Below, in pieces: positions 16,219-24,963 of a stretch of DNA of 64,000 nt. The notes under the pieces are model-generated. The model saw only the letters and a list, made by a program, of their open reading frames with translations, was not told the origin of the DNA and did no database searches. The translations under genes and the position numbers were made by a program. The stretch's first letter is position 1. Each line of letters opens with the position of its first letter. Origin of the DNA: Sphingomonas sediminicola (lineage in GTDB: Bacteria > Pseudomonadota > Alphaproteobacteria > Sphingomonadales > Sphingomonadaceae); contig NZ_CP060782.1 in assembly GCF_014489515.1 (NCBI RefSeq), positions 1,984,001-2,048,000 on the forward strand, read 5' to 3'.

Positions 16219-17318
16219 TAGAGGAACATCGGCATTCCCTCCACGCGCATCAGCTTCGCGCGGTAAGTGGAGGGATCGTAGAGGCCGGAAACGTCGACCA
16301 GCTTCGCACTCTCTTCGAGCGTGCCAATCGGAACATGGCAATAATTGCCGTCCTTGAGCGCTACCATTCGCGCATGCTCGTTACGGGCCAATAGCTGCAC
16401 CGCGAGCGCTCCGAAAGCGAGGCCGACCATCCGGTCCATCGCGTCGGGCTCACCGGCGCGCATCAGATAGGCGAGTTCCTGGATGACGGTGCCAAACCCG
16501 AGGCGCTGCTTGATCGCCCGTCCCAGCCGTCGGCTGACGCTGATGTCCTCTCGCTCGCTACCCGGAAGCGAGCGCATCGTATCGTCGCCATTACCTTCGC
16601 CGCGGATCGTCGCGCCTTCGGAGATGACGCACATCGCATAGTTCGATCCGCTCTCTTCCTTGTCTCGCGCAAGCAGCGGAAGGAGCACGTCGAGGTCAGC
16701 GGGAACTTCGGCGATGACGGTGCGGTCGACCTGCGCGAGGAACCCGGCGAGCAATGCCGTTTCGCCGCTCCGCCGACCGAACAGCTCGATGATGCCGATC
16801 CGCTCGTGGCTTCCGACAGTGGTGCGAAGCGCATTGATCGCCTCAACCGAGCGGCTGACCGCGGTCGAGAAGCCGATGCAGTAATCCGTGCCGAAGACGT
16901 CATTATCCATCGTCTTGGGAATGGAGATGACCGGAAAGCCCTGACGCGACAGATGCGCGGAGAAACGCAGGGTGCCGTCGCCCCCGAGGGTTACCATTGC
17001 GTCGACGCCGACCCGCTGCAGCGTGTGGAGGACCTGGGTCGTCTTGTCCCCGTCAGCGATCGTGCGCGGATCGAGCCGAGACGTGTGGAGGATCGTACCA
17101 CCCATCCGGTCGATTCCACGGACCCCGTCGCGGGTCAGCGAGACGCTGTTGGCGGCGATCGAAGCGGGATCGTCGGGATCGATTTCGAGCACGCCCTGCC
17201 AGCCACGCTTGAAGCCGACCACTTCCCAGCCGTTGTCGTCGGCGTTGAGCGTGATCGAACGAATGCAGGGGTTGAGCCCGGGAACATCGCCGCCGCCGGT
17301 CAGAATTCCGATCTTCAC
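16215..17318 (-). CDS. 6-phosphofructokinase (PfkA superfamily, mixed ATP/PPi signature)
   Basis: Phosphorylates fructose 6-phosphate at C1. At 367 residues it has the N-terminal phosphate loop ILTGGGDVPGLN, GGDGT at residues 112-116 and PKTMDND at 134-140, then FSTAVSRSVEAINALRTTVGSHERIGIIELFGRRSG. GGDG (not GGDD) is the ATP-type phosphate site, whereas Lys before T-(I/M)-DND is typical of PPi-dependent enzymes. This combination occurs in the mixed clade of the family, so the phosphoryl donor cannot be settled from the sequence. It is transcribed alone. Confidence 0.88.
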   Translation of the reverse strand: MKIGILTGGGDVPGLNPCIRSITLNADDNGWEVVGFKRGWQGVLEIDPDDPASIAANSVSLTRDGVRGIDRMGGTILHTSRLDPRTIADGDKTTQVLHTLQRVGVDAMVTLGGDGTLRFSAHLSRQGFPVISIPKTMDNDVFGTDYCIGFSTAVSRSVEAINALRTTVGSHERIGIIELFGRRSGETALLAGFLAQVDRTVIAEVPADLDVLLPLLARDKEESGSNYAMCVISEGATIRGEGNGDDTMRSLPGSEREDISVSRRLGRAIKQRLGFGTVIQELAYLMRAGEPDAMDRMVGLAFGALAVQLLARNEHARMVALKDGNYCHVPIGTLEESAKLVDVSGLYDPSTYRAKLMRVEGMPMFLY

Positions 17319-17423
17319 GTCACCCCCGCTAACGATGATGTGCAGGACTGGCTAGCGGCGGATCGCGATGCTCGCCAGTCCCCTCGCGCTTCAGGGTCGT
17401 GAGTCTGGGTTTCCGGATATAGA

Positions 17424-17452
17424 GAAGGCCGCGGATCGCTCCGCGGCCCTTC
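17424..17452 (-). terminator. Strong GC hairpin downstream of the giant repeat gene
   Basis: GAAGGCCGCGGA and TCCGCGGCC-CTTC form a stem of about 12 bp with one bulge and a TCGC loop. It lies 47-75 nt past the stop of the giant gene (transcribed leftwards) and well upstream of the PFK start. There is only a short pyrimidine stretch on each side, so it is terminator-like rather than canonical. Confidence 0.6.
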
Positions 17453-17498
17453 TCCTTTGCGAATTCGGGAGGCGTGATCTCCCTAACGCGCTCCCCAA

Positions 17499-20400
17499 TC
17501 AGACCATGTACCAGTCCGCTGTGTGGAGGTGGCTCAGCGCTTCGATCTTCAACGTCGAGTACACGTCGCTGGTACCCATGAGGCTAATGGAATGGCTTGA
17601 GGGCGCCATGCCGCTATCCGCTGTGTAACCAGCATTCTTGAGAGACAGACTGCTCAACTGCGCCGCGAACGAACTCGAGTTGATGGAGGACGTATCGCCA
17701 ACATCCACTAGGATGTGCTGAGTGGCGGTCTGATCGTTATCGCCGTCGACGATGTTGAACCCGAAGTCCAGGCTGGCGCCGATCGTCCCACTGTTCTGCT
17801 GCACAAACCCGATGTCCACGATCTTCAGGACGTCGTTGTCCATCGGATCCCAAGCCGTCAGGCTGGTCGTGGCGCTGCTGCCGCCATTGACCCCGACGGC
17901 GCCGTTCAGGTTGATGGCATCACCCGTCAACCCGTTGGAGCTCTGCATGATCTGTATGCCCTGAATCAGGTAGGTCTCGCCAGCGATCGTGTAGTCGTTC
18001 TGCTCAATGATCAGCAGGGCATCGTTGTTATCGAGCGTGAACTCGGTGTTGTACGGGGCGGGAATATTTGCGTTGCCCCTGATCAGGTCCGAATTCTCGA
18101 CGTTGACGGCTCTGGTTATTTCATTGCCGTTCGCATCCTTCAGGTCGAGTATCAGGACGAGGTCTTCGGAGTTGCCGATGCCGTCGAACTTGACGACGAC
18201 GCCACTGGCCGATGTTGTCGGGTCGAGCCGCTCAGTGCCACCGCCGGCAGCTTTCGGGTTGACATCGCTGAGGATGTTTTCCTCGAAGAACCGCAGCGTA
18301 AGCAGTTCACCTTTCTGGATCGTATCGCCAGCAACGCCATTGGTGGCCTGAGTTGCACTGACCCAGTCCTCGTTGACGTTGGTGACCATATCATGGGTGG
18401 CCCCGCCGTTGTTAAACGTGGTGTCACCGACGGTCGCTCCGTCGCCGGTCGAGTTGAACCCGAAGCCGATCTGCTGGGTGACCGAGTTCCCGGTGAACTG
18501 AACGAAGAACGGATCCGGATCGCCATTCGGCGTCAGCTGCTCGGCGACGATCAGAGGATGCCCAGTGTTCCCCGTGGGCGCCTTGGCGACCAGCTCGGCC
18601 GTGTGCAGCACGTCGAAGCTGAATCCGTCGACCACGTCAGTCAGGGTGAATGTGTAGGTATCGGCAGCCTTGTCGAAATAGAGCGTGCCGCCCGCCGTAG
18701 CACTCTGCACGCCAGCCGTGATCGGGTCATAGTCGTAGCTGAACGAGAAGCTGAAGGTGGCGGAGCTGGCGTCCTCGGCCGTGAGGGTCGCGACCGCGTC
18801 AGTGATGCCTGGGTTCTGTGAGTTGGAGACCGCGCCTGTCAGGCTGATCTGCACCCCTGCAGTGTTGGCGTCGGCATCGACGAAGTCGCTAACCGTCGTC
18901 AAATTGTAGGCCGCGCCGGCGATCTGGTCCGTCATGGCATAGCCGAAGTTTCCGCTGGCCGTCGCGTTCAGCGTGTTCGCCAGCGTCTCGGGCGATTGAT
19001 TCCCCGCAGTACCAGGATCGGCGTCGAACGCCTTCGTGATGACCGGATCGGTGTCGTTGAAGGTCAGTGATAGTGCCGACGAGGTCGTGCTCTGCTGGGA
19101 GACGGAGTCATTGTCGCCGTCGGTTACAGTCACCGTCGCCACGACATTAATCAGGCCGCTGAGATCGAGCGTATTGTCCTCGCTCCCGCCCTGGGTGTTG
19201 TCGTGCTCGAGCGCAACGACCGACGTCAGCGTCACGTTCGTGCCAGAGAGCACCACCGTGAACGCCGTTGCGTCGAGCGTGGTGTCGCCGTCACTGTCGT
19301 ACTTGCCCGAAATCTGGGTGGCCGAGTCGGCTACCAGCGTGATCGGATGGTTGCCCGCAGTCGTCACCAGCCCGGTCGCGGTCCCGGCCAAGCTCAGCGC
19401 GTAGGTCACATCCGTCGTGCTGCCGTCGACCGCGCCCGCCGTTACACCGGGCGGCGTGATCGTTGCCGTACTCTTGCCGCCGTTGCCGCTTGCCTCGTCT
19501 ACTGCGGCGGAACCAACCGCCACGGCTGATGTGATCGAGAGCGTCGGGTCGGTGTCGTCAAACGTGATTGACAGTGCCGAGCTCGAACTTTGCTGCGACG
19601 CAGGATCATTGTCGCCGTCCAAGACCGAAACGGTCGCCACGACCTTGATGAGGCCGTTGAGATCGAGCGTATTGTCCTCCCCCGCGCCTTGCGGCGAATT
19701 CGAGTGCTCGAGCGCAACCATCGACCTCAGCGTGACCGTCGTCCCGGAAAGCGTCACGGTGAACGCCGTCGCATCAAGCGAGCCATTGTTGTCGCTGTCG
19801 TACTTGCCCGAGATCTGGCTCGCCGAATCTGCGACAAGCGTGATCGCTTTGTTGCCTACGGTCGTCTGCAGCCCTGTCGCCGACGAGCCTATCAACGCCA
19901 GCGCGTAGGCCACGCTCGGCGTGACGCCGTCGACCGCACTCGCGTTGTAGGTCGGCGGCGTGATCGTCGCCTGGCTCTGTCCAGCAACGTTGCTCGCCTC
20001 CACTACCTCGAGGGCGCCAACCACCGGCGCGGCCGTGATCGAGAGATCCGGCCCGGAGTCGTCGAAGTTGATGAAGGAGCCGACTTCTTCGGTGCGGCCG
20101 TTGGGGGTGGTCGTCTGGAAATGGAACTCGGTGATGTCACAGCCTTCGTTGGCGTCGACACCCGTCACCTGCAGCCGGTCCATTGAGGTCGCGGTCGTGA
20201 AATCGACCGTGGTGACGTTATCGAGCCCTGTGATGGTAACCGCATTCCCGGTCCCGCTAAGCCCCGTGATGGTGACGTTGCCGCTCGAGGTAGCATAGGT
20301 GCCATCCGCAGTGATCGTGGACGCAAATCCCGATGCGCCCGTTAGTATGACGCTGGTGATGTCTACGGGGTTGGTCGCGGTTCCGTCGTAGAAGTCCGAA

Positions 20401-21305
20401 CCTTGCTCGTTACCGGTATTGTTGAAGGCCCTGATGGTGATGTCGACCCTCTTATCCGGGTTGGAAGGCGTGATCTGGTTGATCGTGAACCCAGCCCGCG
20501 TGACATCCTCGAGATGACTGCCGTACTGGATCTGCGAAGCGCTGCCTGAAGCCAGGGTGCCGCCGGTCACGAAATCGACCTGGAGCGTCTCGTTCGGATT
20601 TATGCTCTGGTTGGCGACGCCGAAGCCCTGTGTGCTCACATTGGCTGTGCCACCGATACCTATGACCAGTACTTGCTTGGAAGCATCGGTGGGCGAATTG
20701 ATGATGTAGAAGTCAGGATTACCGGACGCGGCGTTCGCGCCCGAGAAGCCGACCGTGGTGGTAGCAGAGAGCGTTGCGAACACCTTGTTGGTGAGATCGA
20801 TGCGCTCGTCGGTGGAATTCGTATCCGGATGGGACAACGCCACATACTGGACCAGATACAGGTCCGGGGTGGTGGTGCTGGTGTTGATCAGCGCGAACGA
20901 AAAAGCGAGCGCTCCGCCTGCTGCCGGCGCAGTTGCCGGGTTCGACGTACCAATCACGCCCCGCACGACATTGGAATTGCTGGGGTCGAGGAACAGCCAG
21001 ACATAATTGCCATCGACCGTTTGGATGCCGCTGTTCACGCCCACGGTGGTGGAAAACGGAGTTCCACTGAGACTCTGCGTGAGAGACACTGAGGAGAACG
21101 AGTCCCCTCCGGTCGCCGTCGCCGTGATAAAGTCGGCCATGTAGGCGACTTCCGGTGAGCTCAATCCGCCCGACGTATCGAGCGACAGGAGATATTGGAC
21201 CGTGGGATCGGTGCTGTACGGAGCAACGGTCTTGTCGACGTCGTTATCCGTAAGACCAGTTGATTCGTCGACCGTGATGTCGAGAGCAGTGATATCGAGC
21301 GCCAT
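17499..21305 (-). CDS. Giant extracellular repeat protein (DUF5801/VCBS-like repeats)
   Basis: A 1268-residue acidic, Ala/Thr/Ser/Asp/Gly-rich protein with almost no Cys, Lys or Arg, typical of secreted bacterial surface proteins. No N-terminal signal peptide (MALDITALDITVDESTG). Residues of about 440-760 hold two near-identical repeats of about 145 residues, each with SYALxL-like, ITLVADSASQISGKYDSD, DATAFTVxLSGTxVTL, ALEH…EDNTLDL and VxDGDNDxxSQQS blocks, the pattern of DUF5801 repeats in type I-secreted adhesins. The C-terminal third is unrelated beta-rich sequence. No glycine-rich RTX nonapeptides are evident. ATG 21305 is chosen over the upstream start at 21383. Secretion by a type I system is inference; no ABC/HlyD genes are near. 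Confidence 0.78.
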   Translation of the reverse strand: MALDITALDITVDESTGLTDNDVDKTVAPYSTDPTVQYLLSLDTSGGLSSPEVAYMADFITATATGGDSFSSVSLTQSLSGTPFSTTVGVNSGIQTVDGNYVWLFLDPSNSNVVRGVIGTSNPATAPAAGGALAFSFALINTSTTTPDLYLVQYVALSHPDTNSTDERIDLTNKVFATLSATTTVGFSGANAASGNPDFYIINSPTDASKQVLVIGIGGTANVSTQGFGVANQSINPNETLQVDFVTGGTLASGSASQIQYGSHLEDVTRAGFTINQITPSNPDKRVDITIRAFNNTGNEQGSDFYDGTATNPVDITSVILTGASGFASTITADGTYATSSGNVTITGLSGTGNAVTITGLDNVTTVDFTTATSMDRLQVTGVDANEGCDITEFHFQTTTPNGRTEEVGSFINFDDSGPDLSITAAPVVGALEVVEASNVAGQSQATITPPTYNASAVDGVTPSVAYALALIGSSATGLQTTVGNKAITLVADSASQISGKYDSDNNGSLDATAFTVTLSGTTVTLRSMVALEHSNSPQGAGEDNTLDLNGLIKVVATVSVLDGDNDPASQQSSSSALSITFDDTDPTLSITSAVAVGSAAVDEASGNGGKSTATITPPGVTAGAVDGSTTDVTYALSLAGTATGLVTTAGNHPITLVADSATQISGKYDSDGDTTLDATAFTVVLSGTNVTLTSVVALEHDNTQGGSEDNTLDLSGLINVVATVTVTDGDNDSVSQQSTTSSALSLTFNDTDPVITKAFDADPGTAGNQSPETLANTLNATASGNFGYAMTDQIAGAAYNLTTVSDFVDADANTAGVQISLTGAVSNSQNPGITDAVATLTAEDASSATFSFSFSYDYDPITAGVQSATAGGTLYFDKAADTYTFTLTDVVDGFSFDVLHTAELVAKAPTGNTGHPLIVAEQLTPNGDPDPFFVQFTGNSVTQQIGFGFNSTGDGATVGDTTFNNGGATHDMVTNVNEDWVSATQATNGVAGDTIQKGELLTLRFFEENILSDVNPKAAGGGTERLDPTTSASGVVVKFDGIGNSEDLVLILDLKDANGNEITRAVNVENSDLIRGNANIPAPYNTEFTLDNNDALLIIEQNDYTIAGETYLIQGIQIMQSSNGLTGDAINLNGAVGVNGGSSATTSLTAWDPMDNDVLKIVDIGFVQQNSGTIGASLDFGFNIVDGDNDQTATQHILVDVGDTSSINSSSFAAQLSSLSLKNAGYTADSGMAPSSHSISLMGTSDVYSTLKIEALSHLHTADWYMV

Positions 21306-21818
21306 GACGAGTTCCCCCTGGTGGAACGACGGCCCCCTCCATGGTCGCCATTGATGCAAAGACCTTCTGTCGCCGCGGCGCATGGTGCGCTGCGTCGAGG
21401 AATCAGCTGATTATGAAACCCGTTTCCGGGAGCCTCTCAGATCAAGGATCGTGTGCCATGTCGCGAAATCCCCTGGTACGAGCGACAGTTTTTCCGCTCG
21501 TCCGGGGCTGGTCGTCGGAGGCAGTGTGCCGGCGGCGGTCAGGTCCGAAACGGCGGCCTGCTCACGCAACAACCCGACACCATCAGGGCCGGCATGTAGC
21601 CGGGACTCCCGAGCAAGATGCGATAATGCCTTAAAAAAGCGTGTTTTTCAAGCATTAACACTAATCTAGATAAGAAATAATAAACGAGCGGGATAGTGCT
21701 TCGACGTTCGGAAGCGCCTGCATTGCCGGCAACGACGTCAATGCCAATCCTTCTACCCAAATCAGATTCGCGCGCCCGGCAGCTCTGGAATGCGCTTAGT
21801 TCAGCGCCGATTTGCCTA
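21306..21818. other. 513-bp non-coding region between giant gene and tRNA-Leu
   Basis: No open frame here looks real on either strand. The right half contains an AT-rich stretch (about 21629-21690) unlike the surrounding GC-rich DNA. It includes an imperfect 9-bp palindrome at 21630-21652 (CTTAAAAAA / TTTTTCAAG) and the candidate promoter listed separately. It probably carries the 5' leader and control region of the giant gene. Confidence 0.5.
21623..21651 (-). promoter_or_regulatory. Candidate sigma-70 type promoter for the giant gene
   Basis: On the reverse strand TTGAAA (21651-21646) and CATTAT (21628-21623) are separated by 17 nt inside an AT-rich patch. It would give a leader of about 300 nt before the ATG at 21305. 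This is based only on consensus-like hexamers. Confidence 0.35.
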
Positions 21819-21905
21819 TGGTGCCCAGGAGAGGACTCGAACCTCCACGCCCTTGCGAGCGCCAGCACCTGAAGCTGGTGCGTCTACCAATTCCGCCACC
21901 TGGGC
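21819..21905 (-). tRNA. tRNA-Leu (anticodon CAG)
   Basis: An 87-nt class II tRNA on the reverse strand. GCCCAGG pairs with CCTGGGC, followed by discriminator A and encoded CCA. The D arm begins GGCGGAATTGGTAGACGC, typical of tRNA-Leu. The anticodon stem-loop is CCAGC-TTCAGGT-GCTGG with CAG at 34-36; then a long variable arm and the T arm GGTTCGAGTCC. Confidence 0.95.
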
Positions 21906-21963
21906 ACGGAGAGCTCGTTTTCAGCTGGTAGGCGGCGCCATTTGGAGGCGGGCCAGAGGCTTG

Positions 21964-22188
21964 TCAATTCCCGTTCGCCGCAGCCTCCGGCTCATAATCG
22001 AGAATGTCGCCCGGCTTGCAGTCCAGCGCCTCGCAGATCGCCTCCAGCGTCGAAAAGCGGATGCCCTTGACCTTGCCGGACTTGAGCAACGACAGGTTGG
22101 CCTCGGTGATGTCGATCTTCGCCGCGAGGTCCTTCGACCGCATCTTTCGAAGTGCGAGCATCACGTCGAGCCGGACGACGATGCTCAT
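21964..22188 (-). CDS. Small XRE/Cro-type regulator (YozG-like)
   Basis: A 74-residue protein that is little more than an HTH: MSIVVRLDVMLALRKMRSKDLAAKIDITEANLSLLKSGKVKGIRFSTLEAICEALDCKPGDILDYEP. Such regulators are commonly encoded next to a DUF2975 membrane protein, as here (TGATG overlap with the upstream gene). It may bind the AT-rich palindrome at 22702-22720 in front of the operon (inference). The longer frame extending upstream is the DUF2975 gene in another frame. Confidence 0.85.
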   Translation of the reverse strand: MSIVVRLDVMLALRKMRSKDLAAKIDITEANLSLLKSGKVKGIRFSTLEAICEALDCKPGDILDYEPEAAANGN

Positions 22189-22688
22189 CAGACGATCTCC
22201 CGCATTTCCTCGTCGATCGTGCGAGCACGCTCGAGAAGGCGGGCGACGAGGAACAGGATGAGCGCAATTCCGATCGTCAGGACGTCGCGCAGCTGTAACC
22301 TGAATTCGAGGCGGTGCGTCTCGCCCGGTCCGGTCAGGAACACGGCGACGATCGGCGCGACGATCCACACGACCGCAACAACGAGAAGCCAGAAGGCGAA
22401 CGAGCGGAATGCACCGACGACGCGGGCCGAGAACAGATCGCCCTCGCCGATCGCTCCCAGCATCCTGCTCAGCTGGTAGAGCGCGACGCTCAGGAGGAGG
22501 ATCGTGACGTCGGCCACGATCATCGGCGTTCCGGATTCGGCCGCGGACGAATGCGCCTGGACCTCGACGGCTCCACGAAGGCTGAGCCCCAGTCGCCCGG
22601 CAATATAGGCAAGGATGATGCAGCCCCAGAAGATCCAGACCGCCCACCGAAGCCGCTTCGCGGTCCTGCCAATGTTCGATCCATTCAT
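22188..22688 (-). CDS. DUF2975 membrane protein
   Basis: A 166-residue protein with four membrane helices (about residues 15-35, 55-75, 92-115, 135-150) in the DUF2975 layout, e.g. LLSVALYQLSRMLGAIGEGDLFSARVVGAFRSFAFWLLV. The motif GEGDxFSxxxxxxxR is typical. The function of DUF2975 is unknown, but it is consistently paired with a small XRE regulator. The stop overlaps the regulator's ATG. Confidence 0.82.
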   Translation of the reverse strand: MNGSNIGRTAKRLRWAVWIFWGCIILAYIAGRLGLSLRGAVEVQAHSSAAESGTPMIVADVTILLLSVALYQLSRMLGAIGEGDLFSARVVGAFRSFAFWLLVVAVVWIVAPIVAVFLTGPGETHRLEFRLQLRDVLTIGIALILFLVARLLERARTIDEEMREIV

Positions 22689-22701
22689 CTCGCTTGACCT
22701 T

Positions 22702-22720
22702 ATTATCGTTTTGCGATAAT
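22702..22720. promoter_or_regulatory. AT-rich palindrome in divergent promoter region, likely operator
   Basis: ATTATCG and CGATAAT are perfect 7-bp arms around TTTTG. It lies 14-32 bp before the DUF2975 start and 40-58 bp before the divergent protease-like gene. Its size and position fit a dimeric XRE-protein operator controlling one or both genes. Confidence 0.5.
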
Positions 22721-22759
22721 TCGTTGATGCATTGCAATACGGACATAAAGGGAAACAGA

Positions 22760-23953
22760 ATGAAACGCCAGATCAAAGTCGCGCTCGCGCTGGTAAGCCT
22801 CGGGGCCGCAACGGCGCTTTATCCGTGCATTGCCGCGGCGCAAATCGCGAAGCCGGTCGTGACGGCGATCCCGGACGCGCGGGCCGCCGTTCCGTTCGAG
22901 CTGTTTCGCGAGAACCGGATCATCCTCAGCGGCCGCGTCAACGGTAATGATACGCCAATGATCCTCGACAGCGGCGCCGGCGTCACGACAATCGACCGCG
23001 ACTTCGCGCGCAAGATCGGCCTTAAGCCAGGCATGAAGATCACGGCGCAGGGAACGGGCGGAAGGCAGGACGCCGAACTTGTCCAGGATGTCACCGTCGA
23101 AGTCGGCAATCTCAAGCTTAGCGGAGTGACGGTCGCGGTGATCGATCTCGATGCGATCGAGAAGGCAATCGGCCGGCCGATCCCTGTCATCATGGGCCGC
23201 GAGCTATTCACGAACAGCGTCGTCGATCTGGATTTCGACAAGCAGATCCTGTCCCTGTCGCCGGCATCAAATTTCGTCTCGCCAGCGGGTGCCACGGAAG
23301 TGAAGCTAAAGCGCGACGGGACGCTTCACTACTTGCCCATTTCCATCGACGGCCAGGCCCCGGTGGATGCGGCGCTCGACCTCGGCAACGGCGGAGCGCT
23401 CAGCCTGTCCAAGGAATATCACGAGTCGGTTCCGGCACTCGCGAAGCTCCCTTACGCCATCGGGCTGAGCGGCGGAGTGGGCGGCCTGCACGAGACGAAA
23501 AGGGTCACGATGCCGACGGTCGAAGTCGGCGGCTTCACCTTCCATGATGTGCCGACGGACTTCGGCTCGGTCGCGGACGGCCCTTACGAGAAGCGTGCCA
23601 ACGCAGGCATCCAGCTGTTCAAGCAGTTCCATCTAACGCTCGACCTCAGCCACGACCGGCTATGGTTGAAACCCGCCGGGCACCCGCCGCTGTTCACCAA
23701 GGACCGGGCGGGCATGTTCGTCTTGCTGGAGGACGACCATTTCAACGTCCTCCACGTGACGCCGGGCGGACCCGCGGAACGGGCCGGCCTCAAGAAGGGC
23801 GACAAGCTGGTTGCGATCGGTGGCAAGAAGGTCGGACCCAGCTTCTATTCGTCGAAGCAGGCTGGCTGGACCCGTGAAGACGTGGGAACCAAGATCTCCC
23901 TCACCAAGTCCGACGGACAGACCGTCATCTTGACCCTGGCCGACTATTATTGA
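22760..23953 (+). CDS. Exported retropepsin-like aspartic protease with C-terminal PDZ domain
   Basis: A 397-residue exported protein. After a signal peptide (…LYPCIAAAQ) come two retropepsin-like lobes and a PDZ domain. Lobe 1 has an intact active-site motif, PMILDSGAGVTTID. Lobe 2 has DAALDLGNGGALSLS, where the Ser/Thr of D-(T/S)-G is replaced by Leu, so only one lobe may be catalytic. The PDZ domain is NVLHVTPGGPAERAGLKKGDKLVAIGGKKV. The ATG at 22760 follows AAAGGGAAACAG. It is divergent from the XRE/DUF2975 operon across the palindrome. Substrate unknown. Confidence 0.8.
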   Translation: MKRQIKVALALVSLGAATALYPCIAAAQIAKPVVTAIPDARAAVPFELFRENRIILSGRVNGNDTPMILDSGAGVTTIDRDFARKIGLKPGMKITAQGTGGRQDAELVQDVTVEVGNLKLSGVTVAVIDLDAIEKAIGRPIPVIMGRELFTNSVVDLDFDKQILSLSPASNFVSPAGATEVKLKRDGTLHYLPISIDGQAPVDAALDLGNGGALSLSKEYHESVPALAKLPYAIGLSGGVGGLHETKRVTMPTVEVGGFTFHDVPTDFGSVADGPYEKRANAGIQLFKQFHLTLDLSHDRLWLKPAGHPPLFTKDRAGMFVLLEDDHFNVLHVTPGGPAERAGLKKGDKLVAIGGKKVGPSFYSSKQAGWTREDVGTKISLTKSDGQTVILTLADYY

Positions 23954-24024
23954 CGCGAAAAGGTGGCCGCCGGATGCGGCGGCCGCCTTGTCAATGCGCC
24001 GCACCACCGGCTAGTGGCGATGCG

Positions 24025-24963
24025 ATGCTCAATCCCCAGCTCGTGACGGTTTTCGGCGGCGGCGGCTTCATCGGCCGCTACGTTTGCGAACAATTGTTCG
24101 AAGCAGGCGCGCGCGTCCGGGTCGTGACCCGCGAACCGCGCCACGCCAACTTCATCCAACCGCTCAGCCAGGTTGGCCAGTTCGGGTTCGTCCGCGCCGA
24201 CGTGACCAATCGCGACTCCGTCCGGCATGCGATCGAAGGCGCTTCCGCGGTCATCAACCTGACCGGTGCCTTTTCGAAGATGGATGCCGTCCACGTTGCC
24301 GGGGCACGGAACATCGCCGAGGCCGCGAAGAAGGCAGGAGCGCAATCGCTCGTCCACGTTTCCGCCATTGGCGCCGACGCCGATAGCGAGGCCGTCTACG
24401 CCCGAACCAAGGGCGAGGGCGAAAAGGCCGTCCGGAAGGCTTTCCCGGCGGCAACGATCGTCCGGCCTTCGATCGTCTTCGGCGCCGAGGACAAGCTGAC
24501 CAACCGCCTCGCCGGTATGTCGAGGCTTCCGGCGCTACCGGTGATCGCGCCTAACTGCCGCTTCCAGCCGATCTTCGTCGAGGACCTCGCGAAGGCGATC
24601 GCCCTCGCCGCGCTCGATCCGAAAGCCCATGGCGCCAAGACCTACGAGCTGGGCGGCGCTCAGGTCCTGACGATGCGCGAACTGACGGTCGAGATCCTCA
24701 AGGCCGCAGGCCGCGACACCGAGCTGGTCAACGTGCCGGGCCCGATCGCGTCAGCTATCTCCTGGCTCGGCTTCCTCCCGGGCGCACCCCTCACCCGCGA
24801 CCAATGGCTGATGCTTCAGCACGACAATGTCGCCGAGGGTCCCGGGCTCGACGCCTTCGGAGTTCGTCCTACCCCGTTCGCCGCGGTCGCGCCGGGTTGG
24901 CTCGGAATGTACGGCGGCAACCGCTTCGCCCGCCGCCGCGTGAACCTGACCGCGACCTTCTAA
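24025..24963 (+). CDS. NDUFA9-like atypical SDR (complex I accessory subunit family)
   Basis: A 312-residue NAD(P)-binding protein of the atypical short-chain dehydrogenase type. The Rossmann motif is VTVFGGGGFIGRYVCEQL; later DVTNRDSVRHAIEGASAVINLTGAFSK, SALG-like VHVSAIGADADSEAVYARTKGEGE and TIVRPSIVFGAEDKL are typical of the NDUFA9/YbjT branch. Alphaproteobacterial homologues associate with respiratory complex I or quinone metabolism by family name only. The ATG at 24025 is within an otherwise longer open frame. TAA is followed at once by the GTG of uppP, so the two are probably an operon. Confidence 0.83.
   Translation: MLNPQLVTVFGGGGFIGRYVCEQLFEAGARVRVVTREPRHANFIQPLSQVGQFGFVRADVTNRDSVRHAIEGASAVINLTGAFSKMDAVHVAGARNIAEAAKKAGAQSLVHVSAIGADADSEAVYARTKGEGEKAVRKAFPAATIVRPSIVFGAEDKLTNRLAGMSRLPALPVIAPNCRFQPIFVEDLAKAIALAALDPKAHGAKTYELGGAQVLTMRELTVEILKAAGRDTELVNVPGPIASAISWLGFLPGAPLTRDQWLMLQHDNVAEGPGLDAFGVRPTPFAAVAPGWLGMYGGNRFARRRVNLTATF

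Noticed and set aside
17499..21383. RTX toxin
   Set aside because: No runs of glycine-rich calcium-binding nonapeptides and no toxin or acyltransferase genes nearby; only adhesin-type repeats.
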